From Xanthomonas floridensis (GTDB lineage: Bacteria > Pseudomonadota > Gammaproteobacteria > Xanthomonadales > Xanthomonadaceae): DNA of 64,000 nt. A program made the position numbers and the translations under genes. Below are positions 16,717-27,034 of this stretch, piece by piece. Where the stretch lies: NCBI RefSeq assembly GCF_001642575.1, contig NZ_LXNG01000058.1:1-64000 (forward strand), written 5' to 3'. The first letter of the stretch is position 1. Every line of letters starts with the position of its first letter. Under the pieces are notes generated by a model. That model ran no database searches. It was not told where the DNA came from and worked only from the letters and a program-made list of their open reading frames with translations.

Positions 16717-19700
16717 AACTCTCCGACCTGTCCATTACCCGCCCGGTGATGGCGGTGGTCATGAGCCTGTTGTTGATCGTGCTGGGGGTGATGTCGTTCA
16801 CCCGGCTCACCTTGCGCGAACTGCCGGCGATCGACCCACCCATCGTTTCGGTGGACGTGGAATACACCGGCGCCTCGGCCGCAGTGGTGGAGAGCCGCAT
16901 CACCCAGGTGCTGGAGGACGCGCTGGCCGGCATCGAGGGCATCGAGACCATCGAGGCGCGCAGCCGCAATGGTTCTTCGGACATCAGTATTGAATTCGCG
17001 CAGTCGCGCGATGTGGAAGCGGCTGCCAACGACGTGCGCGATGCGGTCAGCCGCGTCTCCGACCGCATGCCCGACCAGGCGCGCCCGCCGGAGATTTCCA
17101 AGGTCGAGGCCGACGCCGACCCCATCCTGTGGCTCAACATGAGCTCCAGCACGATGGACACGCTGCAGCTGTCCGACTATGCCGAGCGCTATGTGGTGGA
17201 TCGTTTCTCCAGCCTGGATGGCGTGGCGCAGGTGCGCATCGGCGGACGCCAGCGCTATGCGATGCGCATCTGGCTGGACCGCGACCAACTGGCCGCGCGC
17301 GCGCTCACCGTTGCCGACGTGGAAGCCGCGCTGCAGAACGAGAACGTGGAATTGCCGGCCGGCAGCATCGAGTCGGCGCAGCGCGACTTCACCCTGCGGG
17401 TGGAGCGCAGTTATCTCAAGCCGGAAGATTTTGCCAAGTTGCCGCTGAGCAAGGGCGACGATGGCTACGTCGTGCGGCTGGGCGACGTGGCCAAGGTGGA
17501 ACTCACCTCGGCCGAGCGGCGCGCGTATTTCCAGAGCAACGGCGTGCCCAACGTGGGCCTGGGTATCGTGCGCAACTCCACCGCCAATGCGCTGGACGTG
17601 GCGCGCGAGGCACGCGCGCAAGCCGAAGAAGTGCAGAAGTCGCTGCCGCAGGGCACCAATATCTTCGTCGCCTTCGACACCACCACCTTCATCGACGCGG
17701 CGGTGGAGCGCGTCTACCACACGCTGATCGAGGCGGTGGTGCTGGTGTTGGTGGTGATCTGGGTGTTCCTGGGTAGCGCACGCGCCGCCTTGATTCCGGC
17801 GGTGACAGTGCCGGTGTGCCTGATTGCCGCGTTCATCGCGCTGTATGCCTTCGATTTCTCGATCAACCTGCTCACCTTGTTGGCATTGGTGCTGTGTATC
17901 GGCCTGGTGGTGGACGATGCCATCGTGGTGGTGGAAAACATCCAGCGCCGCATCGACCTGGGCGAGCCGCCGCTGGTGGCCGCCAAACGCGGCACCGCAC
18001 AGGTCGCCTTCGCGGTGATTGCGACCACGGCGGTGCTGGTCGCGGTGTTCCTGCCGGTGGGATTTCTGGAAGGCAACACCGGGCGGCTGTTCCGCGAGCT
18101 GGCAGTGGCGCTGGCGGCGGCGGTGGCGATCTCGGCCTTCGTGGCGCTGACGCTGACGCCGATGATGTCGTCAAAGTTGCTGCGTTCGCACGCGCAGGCC
18201 AAGCCCAATCGCTTCCACCAATGGTTCGATGGGCGCATGCAGGCAGTGTCCGGTGCGTACGGCCGCTCGCTGGAGCGCCACGTGCAACGCACCTGGGTGT
18301 TTGCGTTGCTGATGCTGCTGGCACTGGGCGCCAGTGCATGGCTGATGGGCCGCATCCCCTCCGAGCTGGCACCGGCCGAAGACCGCGGCAATTTCCAGAT
18401 CATGATCGACGGGCCCGAAGGCGCCGGGTTCGATTACACCGTGGGGCAGATGCATCAGGTCGAAGACATCCTGCGCCCCTACGTCGGCCCGGATAAACCC
18501 ATCGTGCGCGCCAACCCGCGCGTGCCTGGCGGCTTCGGCAGCAGCGAGGAGATGCATACCGGCCGTGTCAGCGTATTTCTGCAGGACTGGGAAAAGCGCA
18601 CCCGCCCGACCACCGAAGTGGCCGATGAGCTGCAACAAAAACTCAATGTGCTCAGTGGCGTGCGTGCGCGCACGCAGGTCAGCGGTGGGCTGGTGCGTAG
18701 CCGCGGCCAGCCGTTCCAGCTGGTGCTGGGCGGGCCGGATTATGCGGAAATCGCGCAATGGCGCGATCGCATTTTGCAGCGCATGGAATCCAATCCCGGC
18801 CTGGTCGGCCCCGACTCGGATTACAAGGAAACCCGCCCGCAGATGCGCGTCAATATCGACCGTCTGCGTGCGGCCGACTTGGGTGTGCCGGTCACCGCGA
18901 TCGGTGGCGCGCTGGAGGCCATGATGGGCTCGCGCCGCGTCACCACCTTCGTCGACAACGGCGAGGAATACGACGTGATGCTGCAGGCCGGGCGCGAAGG
19001 CCGCATGTCGCCGGAAGACCTCACCGCCATCCGCGTGCGCTCCATTCGCGGCGAACTGATTCCGCTGTCCAACCTGGTGAGCTTGAGCGAAGTGGCCGAA
19101 GCCGGCACCTTGAACCGCTTCAATCGCCTGCGCGCGATCACCATTACGGCTGGCCTGGCGCCGGGCTACCCGCTGGGCGAAGCCATCGCCTGGGCGCAGC
19201 AGACCGCGCGCGAAGAGCTGCCCGAATACGCCCAGGTGGATTGGAAGGGCGAATCGCGCGAATACCAGCAATCCGGCAGCGCGGTGCTGCTGACCTTCGG
19301 CATGGCCTTGCTGGTGGTGTACCTGGTGCTGGCGGCGCAGTTCGAAAGCTTTGCCCACCCGCTGGTGATCATGCTCACCGTGCCGTTGGCGGTGCTGGGC
19401 GCACTGGTCGGCCTGTGGCTCACCGGCGGTACGCTCAATCTCTTCAGCCAGATCGGCATCGTGATGCTGGTGGGCCTGGCGGCCAAGAACGGCATCCTGA
19501 TCGTGGAATTCGCCAATCAGCTGCGCGACGAAGGCCGCAGCGTGCACGCGGCGATCGTGGAATCGGCATCGGTGCGCCTGCGCCCGATCCTGATGACCTC
19601 CATCGCTACCGTGGTCGGCGCGATCCCGTTGGTGGTGGCCGGTGGGCCCGGCTCGGCCAGCCGCGCGACCATCGGCGTGGTGGTGATCTTCGGCGTCTCG

Positions 19701-19838
19701 CTGTCCACGCTGCTGTCGTTGTACGTGGTGCCGGCGTTCTACAACCTGATCGCCCCGTACACCAAGTCGCCGGAAGCACTGGCCCGTGAATTGGACGCGC
19801 TGGAGGCAAGAACCCCATCGGTGGGCGGGCACGCCTAG
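16713..19838 (+). CDS. RND multidrug efflux permease (AcrB/MexF-like, HAE1 family)
   Basis: 1041 residues, the normal length for a proton-driven RND inner-membrane pump. TM1 starts near residue 10 (ITRPVMAVVMSLLLIVLGVMSF). The porter domains include the typical IDPPIVSVDVEYTGASAAVVE. The TM4 region LCIGLVVDDAIVVVENIQRR holds the paired Asp residues of the proton relay, and the C-terminal TM bundle has GLAAKNGILIVEFANQLR. Coupled to the adaptor by a 4-bp overlap, it extrudes amphiphilic compounds from the periplasm or inner membrane. No regulator gene is adjacent. Confidence 0.93.
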   Translation: MKLSDLSITRPVMAVVMSLLLIVLGVMSFTRLTLRELPAIDPPIVSVDVEYTGASAAVVESRITQVLEDALAGIEGIETIEARSRNGSSDISIEFAQSRDVEAAANDVRDAVSRVSDRMPDQARPPEISKVEADADPILWLNMSSSTMDTLQLSDYAERYVVDRFSSLDGVAQVRIGGRQRYAMRIWLDRDQLAARALTVADVEAALQNENVELPAGSIESAQRDFTLRVERSYLKPEDFAKLPLSKGDDGYVVRLGDVAKVELTSAERRAYFQSNGVPNVGLGIVRNSTANALDVAREARAQAEEVQKSLPQGTNIFVAFDTTTFIDAAVERVYHTLIEAVVLVLVVIWVFLGSARAALIPAVTVPVCLIAAFIALYAFDFSINLLTLLALVLCIGLVVDDAIVVVENIQRRIDLGEPPLVAAKRGTAQVAFAVIATTAVLVAVFLPVGFLEGNTGRLFRELAVALAAAVAISAFVALTLTPMMSSKLLRSHAQAKPNRFHQWFDGRMQAVSGAYGRSLERHVQRTWVFALLMLLALGASAWLMGRIPSELAPAEDRGNFQIMIDGPEGAGFDYTVGQMHQVEDILRPYVGPDKPIVRANPRVPGGFGSSEEMHTGRVSVFLQDWEKRTRPTTEVADELQQKLNVLSGVRARTQVSGGLVRSRGQPFQLVLGGPDYAEIAQWRDRILQRMESNPGLVGPDSDYKETRPQMRVNIDRLRAADLGVPVTAIGGALEAMMGSRRVTTFVDNGEEYDVMLQAGREGRMSPEDLTAIRVRSIRGELIPLSNLVSLSEVAEAGTLNRFNRLRAITITAGLAPGYPLGEAIAWAQQTAREELPEYAQVDWKGESREYQQSGSAVLLTFGMALLVVYLVLAAQFESFAHPLVIMLTVPLAVLGALVGLWLTGGTLNLFSQIGIVMLVGLAAKNGILIVEFANQLRDEGRSVHAAIVESASVRLRPILMTSIATVVGAIPLVVAGGPGSASRATIGVVVIFGVSLSTLLSLYVVPAFYNLIAPYTKSPEALARELDALEARTPSVGGHA

Positions 19839-20075
19839 CGCCTGCCAGCCGGCGCGCGAGCCGGGTGGTTGAAATGTCTGCGAGGTGGCCGCGCGGCATG
19901 CCGTAGAGCGTTGACTGCGCTTGTGCGGTGGCGCCGCCGGTCGAGATCGCTGCGTGAAACCGTCGCCCCTGGTCTGACTACCCGTGCCGGAGCGCTGCCT
20001 GGTCCACGCAATGACGAAGGTCACATGACAGTCACCGCCGGCTGTGGTGGACTTCGGCGGTTACCCTGACCGGAA

Positions 20076-22757
20076 ATGCCGATGCGCCGTCTTGCCTGCC
20101 TGCTTGCTCCTTCCCTTCTTGCGTTGTGCTGCGGCACGGCGCTGGCGCAATCCTCCGGCGAGCCGGTGCCCAATGGCCGTCTGCCGACGTGGGCGGTGCC
20201 CGAGCGCTACAGCCTGGCGCTGAAGATCGACCCGGACCAGGCGCAGTTCAGCGGCCGCACCACCATTCGCGTGCAGCTCAAGCAGGCCTCCGACCACGTG
20301 TGGTTGCACGGCAAGGAGCTGAAGGTCAGCAAGGCCACGGTCAAGCCCGGCAAGGGCAAGGCGCTGACCGCGCGCTATGTGCAGGCCGATGCGCAGGCCG
20401 GTGTGGTGCGCCTGGATTTCGGTCGCACGCTCAAGCCACAGACCATCACCTTGGACATCACCTACAGCGCGCCGCTCAATCAGCAGCTGCAGGGCCTGTA
20501 TCAGGTGAAGTACCAGGGCAATGCCTATGCGATGACGCAGATGGAACCGATCAGCGCGCGCTACGCATTTCCCGGGTTTGATGAGCCGGCATTCAAGACG
20601 CCGTTCGACATCAGCCTGACCGTGCCCAAGGACGACCAGGCGCTGGCCAATACCATCGCCACCTCGACCAAGCCGGCTGGCAAGGGGTGGAAGACAGTGA
20701 CCTTCGCGCCCACCGTGCCGTTGCCTACCTATCTGGTGGCATATGCGGCTGGTCCGTGGGATGTGGTGGATGTGCCTGCAATGCCGGCCACGCCGCAGCG
20801 GCCCGCGGCCACGCCGTTGCGCGGCATCGCCGCCAAGGGGCAGGGGCCGCGCATCACCCCCGCACTCGACCAGACCCCGGCGATCATCGCCGCGCTGGAG
20901 GATTACTACGCATTCGGCTATCCGTTCGACAAGCTCGATCTGGTGGCCGCTCCGGATTTCAGCGCCGGCGCGATGGAGAACCCGGGCTTTGTGACCTTCC
21001 GCGATTGGCTGCTGTTGCTGGACAAGGACTCGCCGGCAGTGAACGTGCAGCGCTCCTTCAACACCAACGCGCATGAGCTGGCGCACCAATGGACCGGCGA
21101 TACCGTGACCATGGCGTGGTGGGACGACCTGTGGCTCAACGAGGCCTTCGCCACCTGGATGCAGCAGAAGATCACCATGCAGCTGCATCCGGAGTATCAC
21201 GCCAACCTGGATCGCATCGGCGGCGCGCAGTATGCGATGAACAACGACAGCCTGGTCAGCGCACGCAAGATCCGCCAGCCGATCACCGGCAATGGCGATA
21301 TCGAAACCGCCTTCGACGGCATCACCTACCAGAAGGGTGCGGCGGTGCTGGCGATGTTCGAAGCCTTTGTCGGCGAAGAGGTGTTCCGCGAGGGCATGCG
21401 GGCCTATATCGCCAAGCACAAGTTCGCCAATGCCACTGCCGACGATCTGGTTGATGCGATCGCCGAAGCAGCCGGCAAGGATGATGCGTTCAAGGCAGCT
21501 TTCCGCAGTTTCCTCGACCAGCCGGGCGTGCCGTACCTGCAGACCCAGGTGGCCCGCGCCGGTGGCAAGACCGTGGTCAACCTGCAGCAGCAGCGGTATC
21601 TGCCGCTGGGCTCGACCGGATCGACCGCGCAGCAATGGGGCGTGCCGGTGTGCGTGAAGTACGGCAAGGGCAAAAACCAGGTCGGTACTGCCTGCCAGCT
21701 GCTGGATAGCGCCAGCGGCAGCATCGTGCTGGAAGGGGCCGGCAAGAACACCTGGGTGTTCCCGAACGCGCGTGGTGCCGGCTACTACCGTTTCAGCCTG
21801 CCGAAGAAGCAGCTGGCCGCACTGGGCAAGCAGATCGACCAGCTCGATGACAGCGAGAAGCTCGCCTATGCCGATGCGATCGATGCGGCCTACCGCCATG
21901 GCGATGCCGACAGCGATGCGGTGCTGGCAGCGATCAAGCAGCTGGCGCCGTCGACGTCGGCCGATGTGTCCACCGCGCTGGTGGACCGCTTCGTGTGGAT
22001 CTGGCAGTACCAGGCCAGCACCGAGGCGCAACGCGGCGCATTGCGCAAGGTCGCCGAGCAGGCCTACCTGCCGCGCCTGCGTCAGTTGGGTTACACGCGT
22101 CGCAGCGGCGAGTCGGTTGACGAGGTCGCGTTGCGGAGCTCCCTGGCCAGCCTGTTCGGCTTGCGCCTGCGCAATCCCGAAGTGCGCAAGGCCTTGCTCG
22201 CCCAGGGCGATGCGGTGCTGGCCGGCGGCAACGGCGCGCTGGATTTTTCTGCAGCCAATCCCGATCTGCTCGGCGACGCACTGGCGGTGACCGTGCAGGA
22301 ACGTGGTGCAGCCGCGGTGGATGCCTTGATCGCGGCATTGCGCACGCATGCCGACCCGGCGCAGCGCAACGCGATGATCGACGGGCTGGGCACGGTGCAG
22401 GATCCGGCGCTGCTCAAGCAGGTGCGGGATTTTGCGCTCACCGATGCAATCAAGGTCGGCGAGATGAAGAGCCTGCTGCGCCGCGGCCATGCCGAGCAGG
22501 CATCGCATGCATCGATGTGGCCGTGGTTCACCGCCAACTTCGACCGCATCGTGCAGCGCAGCGGTTCGTTCGATGGTGGCGGCTTGCCGGCATTGGGCGC
22601 GAGCGGTGGCTGCAGCAGCGAAGAGGCCGACCGCCTGGAGGCGTTCTTCAAGCCGCGTCTGGCCAGCCTCAGCGGTGCCGATCGCGGCCTGGCCCAGACC
22701 GGCGAGAGCATTCGCCTGTGCGCCGCGCTCCAACAGGCACAGACTGCCAAACGCTAA
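20076..22757 (+). CDS. M1-family zinc aminopeptidase, exported
   Basis: 893 residues. A signal peptide (MPMRRLACLLAPSLLALCCGTALAQ) directs it to the periplasm or outside. The M1 exopeptidase motif GAMEN lies near residue 300. The zinc site HELAH (H333, E334, H337) is followed by the third ligand in WLNEAFATW (~E356). The C-terminal ERAP1-like helical domain is complete. It removes N-terminal amino acids from peptides. It has its own start region (GGTTACCCTGACCGGAA before the ATG) and is not overlapped by neighbours. Confidence 0.93.
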   Translation: MPMRRLACLLAPSLLALCCGTALAQSSGEPVPNGRLPTWAVPERYSLALKIDPDQAQFSGRTTIRVQLKQASDHVWLHGKELKVSKATVKPGKGKALTARYVQADAQAGVVRLDFGRTLKPQTITLDITYSAPLNQQLQGLYQVKYQGNAYAMTQMEPISARYAFPGFDEPAFKTPFDISLTVPKDDQALANTIATSTKPAGKGWKTVTFAPTVPLPTYLVAYAAGPWDVVDVPAMPATPQRPAATPLRGIAAKGQGPRITPALDQTPAIIAALEDYYAFGYPFDKLDLVAAPDFSAGAMENPGFVTFRDWLLLLDKDSPAVNVQRSFNTNAHELAHQWTGDTVTMAWWDDLWLNEAFATWMQQKITMQLHPEYHANLDRIGGAQYAMNNDSLVSARKIRQPITGNGDIETAFDGITYQKGAAVLAMFEAFVGEEVFREGMRAYIAKHKFANATADDLVDAIAEAAGKDDAFKAAFRSFLDQPGVPYLQTQVARAGGKTVVNLQQQRYLPLGSTGSTAQQWGVPVCVKYGKGKNQVGTACQLLDSASGSIVLEGAGKNTWVFPNARGAGYYRFSLPKKQLAALGKQIDQLDDSEKLAYADAIDAAYRHGDADSDAVLAAIKQLAPSTSADVSTALVDRFVWIWQYQASTEAQRGALRKVAEQAYLPRLRQLGYTRRSGESVDEVALRSSLASLFGLRLRNPEVRKALLAQGDAVLAGGNGALDFSAANPDLLGDALAVTVQERGAAAVDALIAALRTHADPAQRNAMIDGLGTVQDPALLKQVRDFALTDAIKVGEMKSLLRRGHAEQASHASMWPWFTANFDRIVQRSGSFDGGGLPALGASGGCSSEEADRLEAFFKPRLASLSGADRGLAQTGESIRLCAALQQAQTAKR

Positions 22758-23124
22758 GGCGCCACACAACGCGGCCGCGCGGGACGCGATCGGTGCACGA
22801 ACCGGCATGTGCCACGCGCACACGCCGGAGCTGGATGCAGCGTTCGCATCCCACGCTCACGCGCGACGTGGATCCGGTCTTGGCCAGGCGGCCGCACACC
22901 AGGGGCGTTGCCGCACAGGGGACGCCACTGGCGTGCTGTCCCCGTGCCCACGATGGTGCGCACGGCATGCACAGGCGCAGCCGACACGGCGTGGCATGCC
23001 GTGCGCGCGCACGCGCCAGGCACAACGCACCAGGCATAGACGTCGCATCGGGTGACGCTTTCGGCCAGAATCGACCCACTCCCCACGGCGTTGGGGTTCA
23101 CGATCCAGCACTCGGGGAGATTGC
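22758..23124. other. Gap with palindromic repeat, no gene
   Basis: GC-rich intergenic sequence between the aminopeptidase and the symporter gene. It contains repeat copy 2 (22790-22828) and no supportable reading frame or terminator. Confidence 0.4.
22790..22828. repeat. Dispersed palindromic repeat, copy 2
   Basis: Nearly identical to copy 1 at 3748-3787: a shared GGTGC-CG-A flank, then CGGCATGTGC, CACGC, GCACACGCCGG at 22803-22828. The paired positions change together (TGTAC/GTACA in copy 1, TGTGC/GCACA in copy 2), which indicates selection for a hairpin or at least a conserved fold. Confidence 0.7.
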
Positions 23125-24618
23125 GTGGAAGCACTCATCACTGGCATCAACGGCATCGTCTGGAGCAAGGCGCTGATCTTCATGTGCCTGGGGGCAGGCG
23201 TGTACTTCACCCTCCGCACCCGTTTCATGCAGGTACGCGGGTTCGTGGAAATGATCCGTCTCACCGTGGGCGGGCAGAAGTCCGATGCCGGGGTGTCTTC
23301 GTTTCAGGCGTTGGCAATGTCGATGGCCGGGCGTATCGGCATCGGCAACATCGCCGGCGTCGCCACCGCGATTGCCTTCGGTGGACCGGGCGCGATCTTC
23401 TGGATGTGGGTGATGGGGTTCCTCGGCGCGTCCACCTCGTACGTGGAATCGACGCTGGCGCAGATCTACAAGATCACCGATGCCGATGGCCGCTATCGTG
23501 GCGGCCCGGCGTACTACATCGAAAAGGCAATGGGGCTGAAGTGGTACGCGCTCACCTTCGCGGTGGCCACCATCATCGCCACCGGGTTTCTGATGCCGGG
23601 CGTACAGGCCAATGCAATCGCCGACAGCGCCATCAACGCCTGCCGCGGCACCAGCCTGTGCGGTGCGATGGACGGGCAGTGGATGGGCCTGCCGATGCGC
23701 GATGCAGCCAAGCTGGGCATCGGCATCCTGGTGGCGAGCATGCTGGCGGTGATCATCTTCGGCGGCGTCAAGCGCATCGCCAACTTCGCCGAAATCGTGG
23801 TGCCGTTCATGGCGATGGGCTACATCCTGATGGCGCTGGTCATCATGGTGCTCAACGCCGAGCGCGTGCCGGACATGTTCGCCACCATCTTCAGCAGCGC
23901 CTTCGGCAGCCATGCCGCATTCGGCGCCTTGCTGGGGCTGGCGGTGGAATGGGGCGTCAAACGCGGCATCTACGCCAACGAAGCCGGGCAGGGCACCGGG
24001 CCGCATGCCGCGGCCGCGGCAGAGGTGTCGCATCCGGCCAAGCAGGGCTACGTGCAGGCGTTTGCGATCTACTTCGACACCATGATGGTGTGCACCGCCA
24101 CCGCGTTCCTGATCCTCACCACCGGCAAGTACAACGTGTACGCGCCCGACGGTGCCAAGCCGGGCCTGTATGCAGGCCTGAGCGGGGTGGAAGAAGGTCC
24201 CGGGTATGCACAGGCGGCGGTGGAATCGGTGCTGCCGGGCTGGGGCGCGGGCTTTGTGGCGGTGGCGCTGTTCTTCTTCGCCTTCACCACCATCATGGCC
24301 TATTACTACATGGCCGAAACCAACCTCAGCTACGTCAATGGCAACCGCCGCCGCCCGTTCACCGTACTGCTGCTGCGCCTGGGCATCCTGGGCATGGTGA
24401 TCTTCGGCGCGTTCCATAATGCGCAGCTGGCCTGGGCGCTTGGCGACATCGGCGTGGGTGTCATGGCCTGGCTCAACATCATCGCCATCCTGATCCTGCA
24501 CAAGCCCGCCATGCTGGCCTTGAAGGATTACGAACGGCAAAAACGCCAGGGGCTGGATCCGGTCTTCGATCCGGTTCGGCTTGGCATCAAGAACGCGGAT
24601 TTCTGGACACAACGATGA
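23125..24618 (+). CDS. Na+:amino-acid symporter, AGCS (alanine/glycine carrier) family
   Basis: 497 residues, about ten to twelve membrane helices. AGCS marks are GRIGIGNIAGVATAIAFGGPGAIFWMW (residues ~70-96), SYVESTLAQIYK, YRGGPAYYIEKAMG and GIYANEAGQGTGPHAAAAAEVSHPAKQG. It should import alanine or glycine with sodium across the inner membrane. The start is GTG at 23125, set by the ribosome site GGGGAGA seven bases upstream and by the MEALITGINGIVW start typical of the family. The stop overlaps the next start (ATGA), so it forms a unit with the methyltransferase and esterase genes. Confidence 0.93.
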   Translation: MEALITGINGIVWSKALIFMCLGAGVYFTLRTRFMQVRGFVEMIRLTVGGQKSDAGVSSFQALAMSMAGRIGIGNIAGVATAIAFGGPGAIFWMWVMGFLGASTSYVESTLAQIYKITDADGRYRGGPAYYIEKAMGLKWYALTFAVATIIATGFLMPGVQANAIADSAINACRGTSLCGAMDGQWMGLPMRDAAKLGIGILVASMLAVIIFGGVKRIANFAEIVVPFMAMGYILMALVIMVLNAERVPDMFATIFSSAFGSHAAFGALLGLAVEWGVKRGIYANEAGQGTGPHAAAAAEVSHPAKQGYVQAFAIYFDTMMVCTATAFLILTTGKYNVYAPDGAKPGLYAGLSGVEEGPGYAQAAVESVLPGWGAGFVAVALFFFAFTTIMAYYYMAETNLSYVNGNRRRPFTVLLLRLGILGMVIFGAFHNAQLAWALGDIGVGVMAWLNIIAILILHKPAMLALKDYERQKRQGLDPVFDPVRLGIKNADFWTQR

Positions 24619-25520
24619 AACAGCATGATGGACGTGGCGCGCGGCCGCCACGCGACAACACCGGCAGCGGCGCGACGCCCCTCAACCCGTGGGGCCGTGC
24701 GGCGCCACGCGCCCCGGCGCCGGCTGCGCCTGCGTCACGTACCGCTGCCGCCGCACCGGCCGCTGGCAACGCCAACACCGCGCGCGAGCTGCGCCTGTAC
24801 GGCATCAACGCGGTCCAGGCCGTGTTCAAGGCGCGTCCGCAGGCGCTGCGCAAGCTCTACCTGACCGAAGCGCGCATCCCGCAGTGCAAGGCCTTGCTGG
24901 CCTGGTGCGTGGCCCAGCGCATCGGCTACCGCGTGGTGGAAGAGGCAGACCTGAGCAAGCTCGCCGCCAGTGCGCACCACGAAGGCGTGGTGGCCGACGT
25001 ACTGCGCGTGCCGCCGCAGCCGTTGCAGGAATGGCTGGCCGCGCTGCCGCCGGGCCCGGTGCTGGCGCTGTGGCTGGACGGTGTAGGCAACCCGCACAAC
25101 TTCGGCGCGATCCTGCGCTCCTCGGCACACTTCGGCGTGGCCGGCCTGCTGCTGCCGGCCGGTTCCTCGCTGGGGTTGTCCGGCGCGGCGGCCCGCGTCG
25201 CCGAAGGGGGCGCCGAAGCGGTGCCGCTGGTGCAGTTGCCGGAGACCGCGCAGGCGTTGACACAGTTGCGACACGCCGGGTTTGCGGTGGCGGCCACGCT
25301 CGTTGAGGGCGGCCAGGACGTGTTCGCTGCCAGCCTGCCGCAACGCCTGGTGTACGTGATGGGCGCAGAAAGCGAAGGCATGGACCGCCAGTTCGCCCGC
25401 GACTGCGATTTGCAGCTGTCCATCGGCGGCAGCGGCAAGGTCGAGAGTCTCAACGTGGCCTCGGCCACCGCTGTCTTCCAGGCCGCCTGGCGTGCCCGTG
25501 TGATCACCGGAGATCTGTGA
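24615..25520 (+). CDS. TrmH/SpoU-family RNA 2'-O-ribose methyltransferase
   Basis: 301 residues. A low-complexity basic/Pro-Ala N-terminus (~55 residues) precedes an RNA-binding substrate domain (LYGINAVQAVFKARPQALRKLYLTE). The SPOUT catalytic domain has motif 1 GNPHNFGAILRSSAHFG, motif 2 VYVMGAESEGM and motif 3 SLNVASATAVFQAAW. It methylates a ribose in rRNA or tRNA using S-adenosylmethionine; the target is unknown. It is coupled to its neighbours on both sides (ATGA at 24615, TGATG at 25518-25522). Confidence 0.9.
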   Translation: MKQHDGRGARPPRDNTGSGATPLNPWGRAAPRAPAPAAPASRTAAAAPAAGNANTARELRLYGINAVQAVFKARPQALRKLYLTEARIPQCKALLAWCVAQRIGYRVVEEADLSKLAASAHHEGVVADVLRVPPQPLQEWLAALPPGPVLALWLDGVGNPHNFGAILRSSAHFGVAGLLLPAGSSLGLSGAAARVAEGGAEAVPLVQLPETAQALTQLRHAGFAVAATLVEGGQDVFAASLPQRLVYVMGAESEGMDRQFARDCDLQLSIGGSGKVESLNVASATAVFQAAWRARVITGDL

Positions 25521-27031
25521 TGCGTGTGTCTGCCTGGCTACTTGCTGCTACCTGCGTTGTCACCGGCAGCGCTGCTGCTGCCACGACGCCCACGCCCGCC
25601 GCGCCACCGGAAGTGCGCACCGATCACGGTGCGGTGCGCGGGCAGTGGCAGGACGATGGCAGCGCAGTGTTCCGCAAGATTCCGTTTGCCGCACCGCCGC
25701 TCGGCGCGCTGCGCTGGCGGCCACCGCAACCGGCCGCCGCATGGACGCAGGTGCGTGACGCCACCCAGGCAGCCACGCCGTGCGTGCAGCCTGCGCTGGG
25801 CTGGAACAACGCCATGGCCCGCCGCGGCAGCGAAGACTGCCTGTATGTGGAAGTGCAGACCCCGCAGCTGCATCCGGCCAGGCCGTTGCCGGTGTTCGTG
25901 TGGATCCATGGCGGCGCCAATGTGGCCGGTGGTGCGGACGGGCATCTGCCCACCAACCTGGTTGCGCAGAACATGCTGGTGGTGACGCTGCAGTACCGGC
26001 TAGGCGCGCTGGGTTTTCTGTCGCTGCCGGAGCTGCGCGATGGCGAGAACGAGGCGGCCGGTAATTACGCGTTGCTCGATCAGATTGCGGCCTTGCGCTG
26101 GGTGCGCGACAACATTGCGCAGTTTGGTGGCGACCCGGCGCGGGTCACTATCGCCGGGCAATCGGCGGGCGGCCAGGACGTGGGATTGCTGATGCTCAGC
26201 CCATTGGCGCGCGGGCTGTTTTCGGCCGCGATCGAACAGAGCGGTACCGCCGGGTTCGGCTTGCCGGCACGCAGTCTGGACGACAACCGCGCAGTGGGTG
26301 TGAGCATCGCCAAGCGCGCCGGCATCGACGATCCGGCCACGCGCCTGGCGCAGTTGCGTGCGCTGCCGGTAGACCAGCTGCTCAAGGCCGGGCAGGGCGT
26401 GGATGTGCCGGCGCTGGACGATGATGGCTATATCTGGCTACAGGCGGTGGTCGATGGACGCGTGCTGCCGCGCGCGCCGGCCGAGCTGTTGGCAAGCGGC
26501 GCGCAAGCCAAGGTGCCGTTGTTGATCGGTTACGTGGTGCAGGAACTCACCTATGGCGGCGAGCAGGGAGCGCAGGCGCGCTTGCGCCGCGACTATCCCG
26601 ATCGTGCCGATGCTGTGCTGCAGGCGCAACGCGCGCATGCCGGGCAGCGTGCGGCGCGGCAGGGCAATGCCGCCATGCAGCTGTCCACCGACCTCACCTT
26701 CCGTTGCCCGGCGGTGACTGTGGCCCAGCATCAGGCCGCGCTCGGTGTGCCGGTATGGCATTACGTGTTCGACACTGCCGTGCCGGGTGGGCAGGTGACC
26801 CATAGCGCCGAGCTGCCGTTCCTGTTCAAGAATCTGCCCATCGGCCAGCCACCGGTAAGCCTGCAGCGTTACTGGGCCGCGTTTGTGCAGCGTGGCAATC
26901 CCAATGCCAAAGGCTTGCCTGCGTGGCCTGCCTTCGCACCGAAACATGCTGCGCTGCAGTTCGATGCGCGGGGTGTGCAACAGATCAAGGATGCCCGCCC
27001 GGCCGTGTGCGCAGGCGTGGATTTGCCGTAA
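25520..27031 (+). CDS. Type-B carboxylesterase, exported
   Basis: 503 residues. The signal peptide MRVSAWLLAATCVVTGSAAAA is followed by an alpha/beta-hydrolase of the carboxylesterase B family. It shows GAVRG...FRKIPFAAPPLGALRWRPP, EDCLYVEVQTP, the oxyanion region VWIHGGAN and the nucleophile elbow GQSAGGQ. It hydrolyses ester bonds in the periplasm or outside; the substrate is unknown. The ATG at 25520 overlaps the previous stop; a GTG one codon upstream is less likely. A perfect hairpin terminator follows four bases after the stop. Confidence 0.88.
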   Translation: MRVSAWLLAATCVVTGSAAAATTPTPAAPPEVRTDHGAVRGQWQDDGSAVFRKIPFAAPPLGALRWRPPQPAAAWTQVRDATQAATPCVQPALGWNNAMARRGSEDCLYVEVQTPQLHPARPLPVFVWIHGGANVAGGADGHLPTNLVAQNMLVVTLQYRLGALGFLSLPELRDGENEAAGNYALLDQIAALRWVRDNIAQFGGDPARVTIAGQSAGGQDVGLLMLSPLARGLFSAAIEQSGTAGFGLPARSLDDNRAVGVSIAKRAGIDDPATRLAQLRALPVDQLLKAGQGVDVPALDDDGYIWLQAVVDGRVLPRAPAELLASGAQAKVPLLIGYVVQELTYGGEQGAQARLRRDYPDRADAVLQAQRAHAGQRAARQGNAAMQLSTDLTFRCPAVTVAQHQAALGVPVWHYVFDTAVPGGQVTHSAELPFLFKNLPIGQPPVSLQRYWAAFVQRGNPNAKGLPAWPAFAPKHAALQFDARGVQQIKDARPAVCAGVDLP

Positions 27032-27034
27032 GCC

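Noticed and set aside
20061..22823. 920-residue minus-strand frame opposite the aminopeptidase gene
   Set aside because: Shadow frame from GC bias; the M1 gene has a signal peptide and zinc motif.
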